Assembly: GCA_019112625.1 (NCBI GenBank)
Contig: DXIW01000050.1
Coordinates: 1-45,590 of the forward strand
Source of the DNA: Candidatus Acutalibacter stercorigallinarum
GTDB taxonomy: Bacteria; Bacillota; Clostridia; Oscillospirales; Acutalibacteraceae
DNA length: 45,590 nt
Direction: 5' to 3'
Positions 1-8,283 of the stretch are shown piece after piece (position 1 is the first letter of the stretch; every line of letters starts with the position of its first letter). The notes beneath the pieces are model-generated. The model was not told the DNA's origin, ran no database searches, and was given only the letters and a program-made list of their open reading frames with translations. A program made the position numbers and the translations under genes.

Positions 1-271
1 GCACCTTCCCGGCGTCCCCGGCCACAACGCCCGCGGCGATGGCGGCGGGGATGCCCTTCTTCCCGCCGGTGTTGGGCACCACCACGCTCTTTACGTTCTT
101 GATGATATTCCCGGAGATGTCCGCGTCGATCCGCTCCGGCACAGCCCCCAGCAGCTCCCGGAGCCGGGCGGCGGCGTAGGCCAGGGCGATGGGCTCGGTG
201 CAGCCGGTGGCGGGCACCAGCTCCTCCCGCAGGATGGAAAGATAGGTTTTCTGCATGTCCTGTGTGATCAT
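1..271 (-). CDS. L-cysteine desulfidase / UPF0597 (CyuA/YhaM) family, 3' part cut by window edge
   Basis: About 90 N-terminal residues are present and the reading frame runs off base 1. The translation contains TGCTEPIALAYAAA near residue 22 and GNIIKNVKSVVVPNTGG near residue 55, both typical of the CyuA/YhaM (UPF0597) family. Characterised members are Fe-S enzymes that break L-cysteine down to pyruvate, ammonia and sulfide; serine-dehydratase-like activity is an alternative. The ATG at 271 follows GGAGAGGAG by about five bases, which fixes the start. It is transcribed divergently from the EamA gene, with an extended -10 at 333-341. Family is fairly sure from conserved motifs; substrate is inferred. 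Confidence 0.8.
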   Translation of the reverse strand, partial: MITQDMQKTYLSILREELVPATGCTEPIALAYAAARLRELLGAVPERIDADISGNIIKNVKSVVVPNTGGKKGIPAAIAAGVVAGDAGKV

Positions 272-332
272 AAAGTCTCCTCTCCCGCCGGCAGGGGCGG
301 CTTCGCGGCGCGCGCTTTGGATTTCTTCGGAC

Positions 333-341
333 ATTATACCA
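333..341 (-). promoter_or_regulatory. Extended -10 promoter for the cysteine-desulfidase-like gene
   Basis: On the minus strand this reads TGGTATAAT, a perfect -10 with the TGn extension. There is no good -35 at 16-18 bp, which is tolerated with extended -10 elements. It would give a leader of about 55 bases before the ATG at 271. Confidence 0.55.
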
Positions 342-394
342 CTTTTTCCGGGGTTTTCCTAGAGGTTCTTTCCGGGGAAAAACGGGGAAAAGAT

Positions 395-423
395 TTGCCT
401 TTTTTCCAAAAAAGGAGTATAGT
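395..423 (+). promoter_or_regulatory. SigA-type promoter for the EamA transporter gene
   Basis: TTGCCT (395-400) and TATAGT (418-423) are separated by 17 bases, about 36 bases before the start codon at 459. Confidence 0.55.
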
Positions 424-458
424 GGGAAATTGCGAGACCTGGGAAAGGCGGGAGGAAG

Positions 459-1298
459 ATGCTCTTTTTGCTGTTGGCCATGGGGGCCAGCTCGGTGCTG
501 GCCATCGTGCTGAAATATCTGAACACCAGCTACGCCTACGGGGTGTACTTTATCAACTATGTGACCTGCGCGGTGCTGGCCTTTGCCACCCTGGAGGAAA
601 AGACCCTGTGGCAGGGGGACCCCACCCCCCTGTGGCTGGGGGCGGTGGCCGGGGCCTGCTACCTGGGGGCGTTGGCGGCCCAGGGGTACAGCATCCACAA
701 GAACGGGGCCATCCTCTCCTCGGTGTTTGCCCGGCTGGGGGTGCTGGTGCCCATCTTCCTGTCCATCGCCGTGTTCCGGGAGCGGCCCACCCTGGTGCAG
801 GGGCTGGGGGTGGCCCTGGCGGTGGTGGCCGCGGTGGTGATGAACGGCCTGCCCCGGAAGGGCCAGGGCTCCCCGGGGGCCAAGGCATTTTACCCCCTGG
901 CCCTGTTTCTGGCCCTGTTCCTCAACGGGGCCAGCGACAGCATGTCGAAATTTTTCACCCAGTGGGGCCAGCGCCGGGACGACGGGCTGTTCGTGTTCTA
1001 CATCTTCCTGTTCGCCGGGCTGTTCACCCTGGTGCTGCTGCTGAAAGAGCGCCGGCCCATCACCCGCCGGGACCTGGTGTTCGGGGCGCTGGTGGGGGTG
1101 CCCAACTTCCTCTCCTCCCGGCTGCTGCTGGCCGCCTTGACGGAGCTGCCGGCGTTTTTGGTGTACCCCTCCTACAGCGTGGGGGTGATCCTCATCGTGA
1201 GCCTGCTGAGCTTTTTCCTGTTCCGGGAGCGGCTGGGCCGCCGCCAGCTGGCCGCCGTGGGGATGATTCTGGCCGCGCTGGTGCTGCTGAACCTGTGA
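459..1298 (+). CDS. EamA/DMT-superfamily membrane transporter
   Basis: A 279-residue, very hydrophobic protein with about ten predicted membrane helices arranged as two similar halves. This is the layout and length of drug/metabolite transporter (EamA) exporters or permeases in the cytoplasmic membrane. The second half opens after the charged loop near residues 130-140 (LPRKGQGSPGAK). GGAGG lies three bases before the AAG preceding the ATG, and TTGCCT/TATAGT lies upstream. It stands alone: a terminator follows directly and the upstream gene is divergent. Substrate cannot be told from sequence; metabolite or amino-acid export is typical of the family. Confidence 0.8.
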   Translation: MLFLLLAMGASSVLAIVLKYLNTSYAYGVYFINYVTCAVLAFATLEEKTLWQGDPTPLWLGAVAGACYLGALAAQGYSIHKNGAILSSVFARLGVLVPIFLSIAVFRERPTLVQGLGVALAVVAAVVMNGLPRKGQGSPGAKAFYPLALFLALFLNGASDSMSKFFTQWGQRRDDGLFVFYIFLFAGLFTLVLLLKERRPITRRDLVFGALVGVPNFLSSRLLLAALTELPAFLVYPSYSVGVILIVSLLSFFLFRERLGRRQLAAVGMILAALVLLNL

Positions 1299-1305
1299 GA
1301 AGGAG

Positions 1306-1330
1306 CGCCCTCCCCGTGAAGGGCGTTTTT
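1306..1330 (+). terminator. Intrinsic terminator after the EamA gene
   Basis: CGCCCT (1306-1311) pairs with AGGGCG (1320-1325), followed by five T. Confidence 0.7.
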
Positions 1331-1401
1331 GTGAAAAGCCGGGGGCCTGGCAAAATCGCGGGACGATATTGGGATTGCCTATTCCCGGCGGGCGAAGAAC
1401 G

Positions 1402-1410
1402 TGCTACAAT
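1402..1410 (+). promoter_or_regulatory. Extended -10 promoter for the sulfatase-maturase pair
   Basis: TGCTACAAT is an extended -10, about 42 bases before the sulfatase ATG. The -35 region is poor. Confidence 0.45.
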
Positions 1411-1451
1411 GGGGGCAGCAGCTGAAATCCTTCCCAGAAAGGGGAATTGAC

Positions 1452-2906
1452 ATGAGGATCTTGTTTATCGACATCGACACCCTGCGGCCCGACCACATGG
1501 GCTGCTACGGCTACCAGCGGGACACCACCCCCTGCATGGACCAGGTCTGCGCCGAGGGCATCCGCTTTGACCAGTACTACTGCTCCGACGCGCCCTGCCT
1601 GCCCTCCCGGGCCTCCCTGGTCAGCGGCATGTTCGGCATCCGCAACGGGGCGGTGGGCCACGGCGGCACCGCCGCTGACCGGCGCCTCACCGGGCCCAAG
1701 CGGGACTTCACCGACATTGTGGACGAGAACTGCTTCCACAACATCTTCCGCCGGGCGGGGATGCACACCGCCTCGGTGAGCACCTTCGCGGAGCGTCACT
1801 CCTCCTGGTGGTTCAACGCCGGGTTCAACGAGTGCTACAACGTGGGCGGCCGCGGGGGCGAGTCCGGCGAAGCGGTGCTGCCCGTGGCTTTGGACTGGCT
1901 CCGCCGGAACAAAGACCGGGACAACTGGTTCCTGCATGTCCACCTGTGGGACCCCCACACCCCCTACCGGGCCCCGGAGAGCTTCGGCAACCCCTTTGCC
2001 GACGAGCCCCTGGACACCTGGATCGACGGGGAGACCCTGCGGCGCCACGTAAAGGCCGCCGGGCCCCACACCATCCAGGACCTGGGCATGTACACCGGCG
2101 ACCAGGACCCCCGCTTCCCCCGGCAGCCCGGCAGCGCCGTGGACCAGGAGGGCCTGAAGCGGGTGTTTGACGGCTACGACTGCGGCATCCGGTACGCGGA
2201 CTCCCTGGTGGGGCAGATCTTCGACCTGCTGCGGGAGCAGGGGGTGTACGACGACACGGCCATTATCATCACCTCGGACCACGGGGAGAACATGGGGGAG
2301 CTGGGCATCTACTGCGAGCACGGCACCGCGGACCAGCCCACCTGCCACATCCCCTTTATCCTCAAGTGGCCCGGGGCGAAGGCGGGCCTGGTGGACCGGG
2401 AGCTCCACTACAGCCTGGACCTGCTGCCCACCATGGCGGAGCTGCTGGGGGTGGACCCCTGGGAAAACTGGGACGGCCAGAGCTACGCCGGGACCGTCAC
2501 CGATGGGACGCCCCAGGGCCGGGACAGCCTGGTGCTCTCCCAGATGGCCCACGTGTGCCAGCGCTCCGCCCGGTTCGGGGACTGGCTGTATGTGCGCACC
2601 TACCACGACGGCTACCACCTGTTCGACCGGGAGATGCTCTTCAATCTGAAGGAGGACCCCTACGAGCAGCATGACGTGAAGGACCAGCACCCGGAGGTCT
2701 GCGCCCAGGGGGCGAAGATCATCCTGGACTGGCACGACCAGCAGATGATGAAGTCCCAGTACCCCATCGACCCCATGCTCACGGTGCTCCAGGAGGGCGG
2801 GCCCTACCACACCTGGGTGGACCTGGACCAGTACCTGCGCCGCCTGGACGCCACCGGCCGCAAGGAGGGCGCCGACGCCCTGCGGAAGAAGTATCGCCGG
2901 GGATGA
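1452..2906 (+). CDS. Type I (formylglycine) sulfatase
   Basis: A 484-residue sulfatase of the alkaline-phosphatase fold, hydrolysing sulfate esters. The active-site signature CLPSR lies at residues 49-53, so Cys49 is the residue converted to formylglycine. Metal-binding acidic residues sit in IDIDT near the N-terminus and in SDHGEN around residue 276. No signal peptide is visible, so it is probably cytoplasmic and acts on imported sulfated sugars. The ATG at 1452 was chosen over an upstream in-frame ATG because MRILFIDIDT is the usual family N-terminus and AAAGGGG precedes it. The stop overlaps the next start as ATGA, so it is coupled to its maturase. The sulfated substrate is not identifiable; a host glycan sugar is an inference. 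Confidence 0.9.
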   Translation: MRILFIDIDTLRPDHMGCYGYQRDTTPCMDQVCAEGIRFDQYYCSDAPCLPSRASLVSGMFGIRNGAVGHGGTAADRRLTGPKRDFTDIVDENCFHNIFRRAGMHTASVSTFAERHSSWWFNAGFNECYNVGGRGGESGEAVLPVALDWLRRNKDRDNWFLHVHLWDPHTPYRAPESFGNPFADEPLDTWIDGETLRRHVKAAGPHTIQDLGMYTGDQDPRFPRQPGSAVDQEGLKRVFDGYDCGIRYADSLVGQIFDLLREQGVYDDTAIIITSDHGENMGELGIYCEHGTADQPTCHIPFILKWPGAKAGLVDRELHYSLDLLPTMAELLGVDPWENWDGQSYAGTVTDGTPQGRDSLVLSQMAHVCQRSARFGDWLYVRTYHDGYHLFDREMLFNLKEDPYEQHDVKDQHPEVCAQGAKIILDWHDQQMMKSQYPIDPMLTVLQEGGPYHTWVDLDQYLRRLDATGRKEGADALRKKYRRG

Positions 2907-4045
2907 GACACGTACAGATGCTCCTGAAGCCGGCCTCGGGGCTGTGCGGCCTGCGCTGCCGCTACTGTTTTTACCACGATGAGACAATAAAGCGGGAGCA
3001 GGCCTCCTACGGCATCATGGAGGAGGCGGTGCTGGAGGCGGTGATCCAGCGGGCCCTGGCCAGCGCCACCCAGAGCTGCACCTTCTCCTTCCAGGGCGGG
3101 GAACCCACCCTGGCGGGGCTGGACTTCTTCCGGCGGGCGGTGGAGCTGGCCCGCCTGCACAACAAAAACCGGGTGCAGGTGTGCTTCTCCCTGCAGACCA
3201 ACGGCATGGACCTGACCCCGGCGTGGGCGGATTTTCTGGCGGAGAACCGCTTCTTGGTGGGGCTCTCCCTGGACGGGGTGAAGGAGACCCACGACGCCAA
3301 CCGGGTCACCCCCCAGGGGGAGGGCACCTTTCAGCGGGTGCTGCGGGCCGGCCAGCTGCTGGAGAGCCACAGGGCAGCGTTCAACATCCTCACCGTGGTG
3401 AACCGCCAGACCGCCCCCCAGGTGGAGCGCATCTACCGGTTTTACCAGCGCAGCCGCCTGGGCTACCTGCAGTTCATCCCCTGCCTGGACCCCCTGGGGG
3501 AGGCCCCGGGGGAACAGGACTACTCCCTCTCCCCCCAGGAGTACGGCAGGTTCTTGTGCCGCCTGTTCGATTTGTGGTACCAGGACGCGGTGGGGCAGCG
3601 GGCCCCCTCCATCCGCCAGTTTGAGAATTACATCGAGATGCTGCTGGGCTTTCCCCCGGAGGCCTGCGGCATGGCGGGAATCTGCGGGATGCAGCATGTG
3701 GTGGAGGCCGACGGCTCGGTATACCCCTGCGACTTCTACGTGCTGGACGGCTACCGCCTGGGGAACCTGTGTACCGACAGCCTGGAGGAGATCAACCGGC
3801 GGCGGGAGGCCCTGGGCTTTGTACAGCAGTCCCGGGCGGTGGACCGGGCGTGCCGGGACTGCCCCCACTTCTCCCTGTGCCGGGGCGGCTGCCGCCGCTA
3901 CCGGCCGGTGGAGGCGGACGGCTCCCTGGGGCGCAACGTCCTGTGCCCGGGGTACCGGGAGTTCTTCGCCTATGCCGCCCCCCGCCTGAAGGAGCTGGCC
4001 CTGCTGGCCGCCCGGGGCCTGGGCGGCCAGTCCCCCAAACTATAA
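2903..4045 (+). CDS. Anaerobic sulfatase-maturating enzyme (radical SAM/SPASM)
   Basis: A 380-residue radical SAM enzyme that oxidises the active-site Cys of sulfatases to formylglycine without oxygen. The SAM cluster motif is C15-x3-C19-x2-C22. The SPASM region carries Cys at 255, 261, 276, 317, 320, 326, 330 and 348, enough for two auxiliary 4Fe-4S clusters. Asp277, directly after Cys276, matches the residue proposed as base in the Clostridium perfringens enzyme; that numbering is from memory of the family. Overlap with the sulfatase (ATGA at 2903-2906) indicates translational coupling and points to that Cys-type sulfatase as its substrate. A terminator follows. Confidence 0.93.
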   Translation: MRHVQMLLKPASGLCGLRCRYCFYHDETIKREQASYGIMEEAVLEAVIQRALASATQSCTFSFQGGEPTLAGLDFFRRAVELARLHNKNRVQVCFSLQTNGMDLTPAWADFLAENRFLVGLSLDGVKETHDANRVTPQGEGTFQRVLRAGQLLESHRAAFNILTVVNRQTAPQVERIYRFYQRSRLGYLQFIPCLDPLGEAPGEQDYSLSPQEYGRFLCRLFDLWYQDAVGQRAPSIRQFENYIEMLLGFPPEACGMAGICGMQHVVEADGSVYPCDFYVLDGYRLGNLCTDSLEEINRRREALGFVQQSRAVDRACRDCPHFSLCRGGCRRYRPVEADGSLGRNVLCPGYREFFAYAAPRLKELALLAARGLGGQSPKL

Positions 4046-4055
4046 CAGACACAGA

Positions 4056-4086
4056 AAGGGATGCCCAGAAGGGGCGTCCCTTTTTT
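4056..4086 (+). terminator. Intrinsic terminator after the maturase gene
   Basis: GGGATGCCC (4058-4066) pairs with GGGCGTCCC (4072-4080) with one G-T wobble, followed by six T. Confidence 0.85.
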
Positions 4087-4163
4087 GCTGCCCTGCCGGA
4101 TCGTTGTGCATTATCACCCAATTTTGGCATGAAAAATAGGAGCGCAAGATCGTACATCCTCTC

Positions 4164-4191
4164 TTGAAATTCTAAAAAAACAGTGTAGAAT
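4164..4191 (+). promoter_or_regulatory. SigA-type promoter of the glycyl radical enzyme operon
   Basis: TTGAAA (4164-4169) and TAGAAT (4186-4191) with a 16-base spacer, in an AT-rich patch. It predicts a leader of about 65 bases before the GTG start at 4264. Confidence 0.65.
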
Positions 4192-4200
4192 TTAGGCAGA

Positions 4201-4240
4201 TGCTCCCGGGGCCCGGGGAGGGGCCTCATCAGGGGGAGCA
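4201..4240 (+). promoter_or_regulatory. GC-rich leader hairpin of the glycyl radical enzyme operon
   Basis: TGCTCCC (4201-4207) is perfectly complementary to GGGAGCA (4234-4240), and the enclosed bases can pair further (GGGGCCC with GGGGCCT). It begins only a few bases after the predicted transcription start and ends ten bases before the ribosome site GGAGG at 4251. No T-run follows, so it is not an ordinary terminator. A role in mRNA stability or control is inference. Confidence 0.4.
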
Positions 4241-4263
4241 CCGAACCAAAGGAGGAATGTATT

Positions 4264-5151
4264 GTGAAGTTTGGAAACGCGGCGTGGGGCTGGACGCCCA
4301 TTCCGGAGGACATGCCGGAGGGGGACTCCCCCAAGAGAATTGCGAAGGAGATTCGGGAGCTGGGCTTTGAGGCGGTGGACTACCTGGGCACGCCGGAGGC
4401 CCTGGACAGCTACTTCAGTGGGGAGGTCGCCAAGGACCTGGGGGACTACTGCCGGTCCCTGGGGCTGGAGCCCAACGTGTTCGTCTACCAGGAGAGCGCC
4501 TGGAACGACCCGGACCCCCAGGTGACGGAAAGGACCCTGGCAGGGTTTGAGAAGGCGGCCGCCACGGCGGAGCGCATGGGGTGCAAAATCGTCTCCACCC
4601 TGGTGCCCCTGCCCTATGGGGCCGCGGGGTGGAATTTCAAGCCCGCGGCGCCGGCCCAGAAGCAGAGCTACCGCCTGGCCGGGGACTACTGCTACCAGAA
4701 GGACTGGGACACCCTGGTGGGGAATTACCGCAGGGCCCTGGCCATCGCCAAGGGGCACGGGCTGCGGATGTCCATCGAGTGTTTTGTGGGGTCCATGATC
4801 TCCACCCCCCACGCCATGCTGAAAGTCCTGGAGGACGTGGGCGACGATGCCTTCGGCATCCAGCTGGACACCAACCACCTGGTGGCCCAGCACATCGACC
4901 CGGAGTGGACCATCCGGATGCTGGGCGGGGCCCGCATCTTCAACGTGCACTGCAAGGACCACGACGCCGTGAGCCGCGGGAACATCCCCGCCGGGTGCGG
5001 CATCACCGACTACACGGCGGTGATCGGGGCCTTGAAAGACGTGGGCTACCAGGGGAACCTCACCGTGGAGCTGGAGTTCACCGACAACCCCCGGCGGTAT
5101 AACCGCCAGGCTTTGGAGCACCTGCGCCAGTGCCTGGCCGGCACCTACTGA
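4264..5151 (+). CDS. Sugar phosphate isomerase/epimerase-like TIM-barrel protein
   Basis: A 295-residue member of the xylose isomerase-like (AP endonuclease 2) TIM-barrel superfamily. Glu172 (SIECF), Asp202 (QLDTNH), His229 (NVHCKD) and Glu269 (TVELEF) are placed like the usual divalent-metal ligands. Relatives epimerise or isomerise keto sugars, dehydrate ketoinositols (IolE), or cleave C-glycosides with a Gfo/Idh partner. The start is GTG at 4264, eight bases after GGAGG at 4251. It is the first gene of an operon with a glycyl radical activase, a glycyl radical enzyme and a Gfo/Idh/MocA dehydrogenase, so it likely prepares or processes the radical enzyme's carbohydrate substrate. Exact reaction unknown. 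Confidence 0.8.
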   Translation: MKFGNAAWGWTPIPEDMPEGDSPKRIAKEIRELGFEAVDYLGTPEALDSYFSGEVAKDLGDYCRSLGLEPNVFVYQESAWNDPDPQVTERTLAGFEKAAATAERMGCKIVSTLVPLPYGAAGWNFKPAAPAQKQSYRLAGDYCYQKDWDTLVGNYRRALAIAKGHGLRMSIECFVGSMISTPHAMLKVLEDVGDDAFGIQLDTNHLVAQHIDPEWTIRMLGGARIFNVHCKDHDAVSRGNIPAGCGITDYTAVIGALKDVGYQGNLTVELEFTDNPRRYNRQALEHLRQCLAGTY

Positions 5152-5162
5152 GGAGGGACGGC

Positions 5163-6065
5163 ATGAAAGGGATCGTGACGGAGATTGAGCGGTTCTCCCT
5201 GCGGGACGGGCCGGGCATCCGCACCACGGTGTTCTTGAAGGGCTGCAACATGCGCTGCAAGTGGTGCCACAATCCGGAGACCCTGCAGGTGGCCCCCCAG
5301 CTGCTGCACTACCCGGAGAAATGCCTGGGCTGCGGCGCCTGCCTGGCGGCCTGCCCCAATGGGGCCCTGTCCGCCGGGGAGCATGGCGTCCAGATTGACC
5401 GGGAGAAGTGCAGGGGCTGCGGCACCTGCGCGGACCAGTGCTTCTCGGGGGCGCTGGTGCTCTCTGGGAAGGAGATGGACACCGAAGAGGTGATGGCGGA
5501 GATTCTGCAGGACCTGCCCTATTACAGGAACTCCGGGGGCGGGGTGACCTTAAGCGGCGGCGAGGCGACCTGCCAGCCGGACTTCGCCCTGGAGCTGCTG
5601 CGGGCCTGCCGCAGGCAGGGCATCCCCACGGCGCTGGAGACCAACCTGCTGGCCCCCTGGGCCGTGTATGAGAAGCTGCTGCCGGAGCTGGACCTGCTGA
5701 TGTTCGACGTGAAGGTGTACGACGAGGAGAAACATAAGAGGTGGACCGGGGTGAGCAACCGGGCCATTCTGGAAAACGCCAGGAGGGCCGCGGAGTCCCT
5801 CCCCTACCTGGTGCGCACCCCGGTGATCCCCGGGGTGAACGACACGGCGGAGGAGATCGGGGCCATCGCCGGGTTCGTCCACAGCCTGGGCGGGGACCTG
5901 CAGTACTACGAGCTGCTGCGCTTCAACCCCCTGGGGGAGGGCAAATACACCGCCCTGGACATGGCAAACGACTTTGCCGGGGTGCGGCCCGGCCCCGAGG
6001 CGGACACCGAGCCCCTGGCCCAGGCCGCCCGGGAGGCGGGGCTTGCCCAGGTGCGCATTGGCTAG
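5163..6065 (+). CDS. Glycyl radical enzyme activating protein (radical SAM)
   Basis: A 300-residue activase that installs the glycyl radical on its partner with SAM. The N-terminal signature RDGPGIR (residues 14-20) precedes C28-x3-C32-x2-C35 for the SAM cluster. Two ferredoxin-type 4Fe-4S motifs follow: C54, C57, C60, C64 and C83, C86, C89, C93. This double-cluster insertion is found in activases of non-PFL glycyl radical enzymes and absent from the short PFL activase. The ATG at 5163 follows GGAGGG by five bases, and the upstream gene ends 11 bases earlier. Its partner is the next gene, 15 bases downstream. Confidence 0.93.
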   Translation: MKGIVTEIERFSLRDGPGIRTTVFLKGCNMRCKWCHNPETLQVAPQLLHYPEKCLGCGACLAACPNGALSAGEHGVQIDREKCRGCGTCADQCFSGALVLSGKEMDTEEVMAEILQDLPYYRNSGGGVTLSGGEATCQPDFALELLRACRRQGIPTALETNLLAPWAVYEKLLPELDLLMFDVKVYDEEKHKRWTGVSNRAILENARRAAESLPYLVRTPVIPGVNDTAEEIGAIAGFVHSLGGDLQYYELLRFNPLGEGKYTALDMANDFAGVRPGPEADTEPLAQAAREAGLAQVRIG

Positions 6066-6080
6066 GAAGGAGGACAGCCG

Positions 6081-8267
6081 ATGGAAAACAGAGTGAATGT
6101 ATTCCCGCCGGAGACGGCCATGGGCTACCGGGAGCGCATCCGCATTTTGCGGGAGCGGAAGCTGGAGGCAACCCAGGTCAAATCGAAAATAAAGGAGTAC
6201 CAGGACGGGGACGACTACGGCAGCGTGCCCGCGCCGGAGGACTACCACTTCCAGTGCGAGCCCAACCACGACAACGGCTCGTGGTATGGGTACGAGGGCT
6301 GGAGCCGGAACTTTTACAAGCTGATGAGCGAGCACCCGGTGTACATCGACTCGGTGGACGCGTTTTCCTGCCGGTGGATGTACTGCATGGTGTGGTTCGA
6401 CGAGAAGAAGGGCGCCGCCTGGAACCCGGACTTCCCATACGACCACCTGAAGGCGGCGCAGGAGAAGTACGGCATTGTGCCGGGCATCGGGGCGGACGCC
6501 CACTTTGCCGGTGACTATGAGATCGGCCTGGAGCTGGGCTGGGGCGGCCTGCTAGCAAAGCTGGAGGAGTACCGGCGGAAGAACCCGGGACATGACGCCT
6601 TTTACGACGGGGAGGCCCTGGTGATCCGTGGTATCCAAAACTGGATGAAACACGCCATCGCCGAGGCCAGGCGCCTGGCGGAGGCGGAGCGCCACCCGGT
6701 GCTGCGGCAGAACCTGCTGGACATGGCGGAAGTCAACGAACATATTTTAGAGGCGCCCCCCGCCACCCTGCGGGAGGCCTGCCAGTGGGTGTGCTGGTTC
6801 AACATGGCCAGCCGCACCTACAACCGGGACGGGGCGGGCTTCCAGCTGGACCAGCTGCTGAAAACCTACTACGACCGGGACCTGGCCGCCGGCCGGGTCA
6901 CCCGGGAGGAGGCGGTGTTCTACCTGGCCTGCCTGCTGCTGAATGACCCCCACTACTACCAGATCGGCGGGCTGGACGAGGCGGGCAACTCCCTCATCAG
7001 CGAGTTCAGCTACATGGTGCTGGAGGCCGCGGACCTGCTCAACTCCGCCTGCAACATCACCGTGCGGGTGGACAAGGACATCGACCGGGCGTTCCTGCAC
7101 AAGGCGGTGGACTACCTGTTCAAGAACAAGAACGGGTGGCCCCGGTTCTCCGGGGACGACGCCCTGAGCAAGGGCTTTATGCGGTTGGGGTACAGCCAGG
7201 AGCTGGCCCGCAAGCGCATCGCCGTGGGGTGCCACTGGATGAGCCTGCCGGGGCTGGAGTACACCCTGAACGACTGTGTGAAGATCAACGGGGCGAAGGT
7301 GTTCGAGGTGGCCCTGGACGACATGATGGCCCAGGGCGGGGCGTTCTCTACCCAGCGGCTGTGGGAGCTGTTCGACTACCACATGGGCCAGGCGGTGGCG
7401 GCCACGGCGGAGGGCATCGCCTTCCACCTGGAGCACCAGGAGGACAACGAGCCCGAGCTGCTGCTGAACCTGTTGAGCCACGGCCCGGTGGAGACCGGGC
7501 TGGACGTGACCAAGAGCGCGAAGTATTTCAACCTGTGCATCGATGGCACCGCCATCGCCACGGTGGCCGATTCCTTCGGCGCCCTGGAGCAGCGGGTGGA
7601 GCGGGAGGGGCGCATCTCCTGGGAGGAGCTGTACCGCCACCTGAAGTCCGACTTTCAGGAGCCCGGCGGGGAGCGGGTGCGGCAGATGCTCCAGGCCAGC
7701 AACCGCTACGGCGGCGGGGACACCCTCAGCGACCACTGGGCGGTGAAGATCTCCCGGGCCTTCTCCCAGCAGGTGCGGGACGCGAGCAAGAGTTACCCCG
7801 GGTACCAGTTCATCCCCGGGTGGTTCAGCTGGTCCAACACCATCCAGCTGGGCAAGCAGGTGGGGGCCACCCCCAACGGCCGCCGCGCCTATGAGCCCAT
7901 CAACCACGGGGCCAACCCCCACCCGGGCTTCCGGAAGGACGGGGCCTTGACCGCCATGACCAACTCCATCTGCGCCATCCAGCCGGGGTACGGCAACACT
8001 GCCCCGGTGCAGCTGGAGCTGGACCCCGGCATGGGCCGGGGGGAGGAGGCGGTGCAGAAAATCGCCGACTACATCCTCACCCTGATGGAGCTGGGGGGCA
8101 CCCTGCTGAACATCAATATCATCGACGGGCAGAAGATCTTAGAGGCGGACAAGGACCCCTCGAAGTACCCGGACCTGGTGGTGCGGGTCACCGGGTTTAC
8201 CGCTTACTTCTGCGCGTTGACGCCAGAATTCCGGAAATTGGTGGTAGACCGTATTCTACTGAAATAA
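6081..8267 (+). CDS. Glycyl radical enzyme of unassigned class (active site GCHW rather than GCxE)
   Basis: A 728-residue glycyl radical enzyme, shorter than the usual 780-850. The C-terminal radical loop RVTGFTAYF places the glycyl radical at Gly705. GATPNGRRAYEP (595-606) is the conserved family stretch before it. The thiyl-radical Cys is Cys384 in AVGCHWMSLPG; most dehydratase and lyase members carry GCVE there, where Glu acts as a base. Here His-Trp follows the Cys and no Glu stands at +2, so the chemistry may differ from diol dehydratases, choline lyase and related classes. PFL also lacks GCxE but has a CC pair. The gene sits after its activase and before a Gfo/Idh/MocA dehydrogenase, with a sugar-epimerase-like gene first, so the substrate is probably a sugar, cyclitol or derivative. 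Reaction not assignable. Confidence 0.9.
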   Translation: MENRVNVFPPETAMGYRERIRILRERKLEATQVKSKIKEYQDGDDYGSVPAPEDYHFQCEPNHDNGSWYGYEGWSRNFYKLMSEHPVYIDSVDAFSCRWMYCMVWFDEKKGAAWNPDFPYDHLKAAQEKYGIVPGIGADAHFAGDYEIGLELGWGGLLAKLEEYRRKNPGHDAFYDGEALVIRGIQNWMKHAIAEARRLAEAERHPVLRQNLLDMAEVNEHILEAPPATLREACQWVCWFNMASRTYNRDGAGFQLDQLLKTYYDRDLAAGRVTREEAVFYLACLLLNDPHYYQIGGLDEAGNSLISEFSYMVLEAADLLNSACNITVRVDKDIDRAFLHKAVDYLFKNKNGWPRFSGDDALSKGFMRLGYSQELARKRIAVGCHWMSLPGLEYTLNDCVKINGAKVFEVALDDMMAQGGAFSTQRLWELFDYHMGQAVAATAEGIAFHLEHQEDNEPELLLNLLSHGPVETGLDVTKSAKYFNLCIDGTAIATVADSFGALEQRVEREGRISWEELYRHLKSDFQEPGGERVRQMLQASNRYGGGDTLSDHWAVKISRAFSQQVRDASKSYPGYQFIPGWFSWSNTIQLGKQVGATPNGRRAYEPINHGANPHPGFRKDGALTAMTNSICAIQPGYGNTAPVQLELDPGMGRGEEAVQKIADYILTLMELGGTLLNINIIDGQKILEADKDPSKYPDLVVRVTGFTAYFCALTPEFRKLVVDRILLK

Positions 8268-8283
8268 AAGGAGGAGTTTTTCT

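Noticed and set aside
1404-2987. Long minus-strand open frame opposite the sulfatase gene (and similar frames opposite ftsQ, murA, the PBP gene and others)
   Set aside because: High-GC coding DNA leaves open antisense frames; translations are Val/Gly/Ala/His-rich without motifs and the plus-strand genes are certain.
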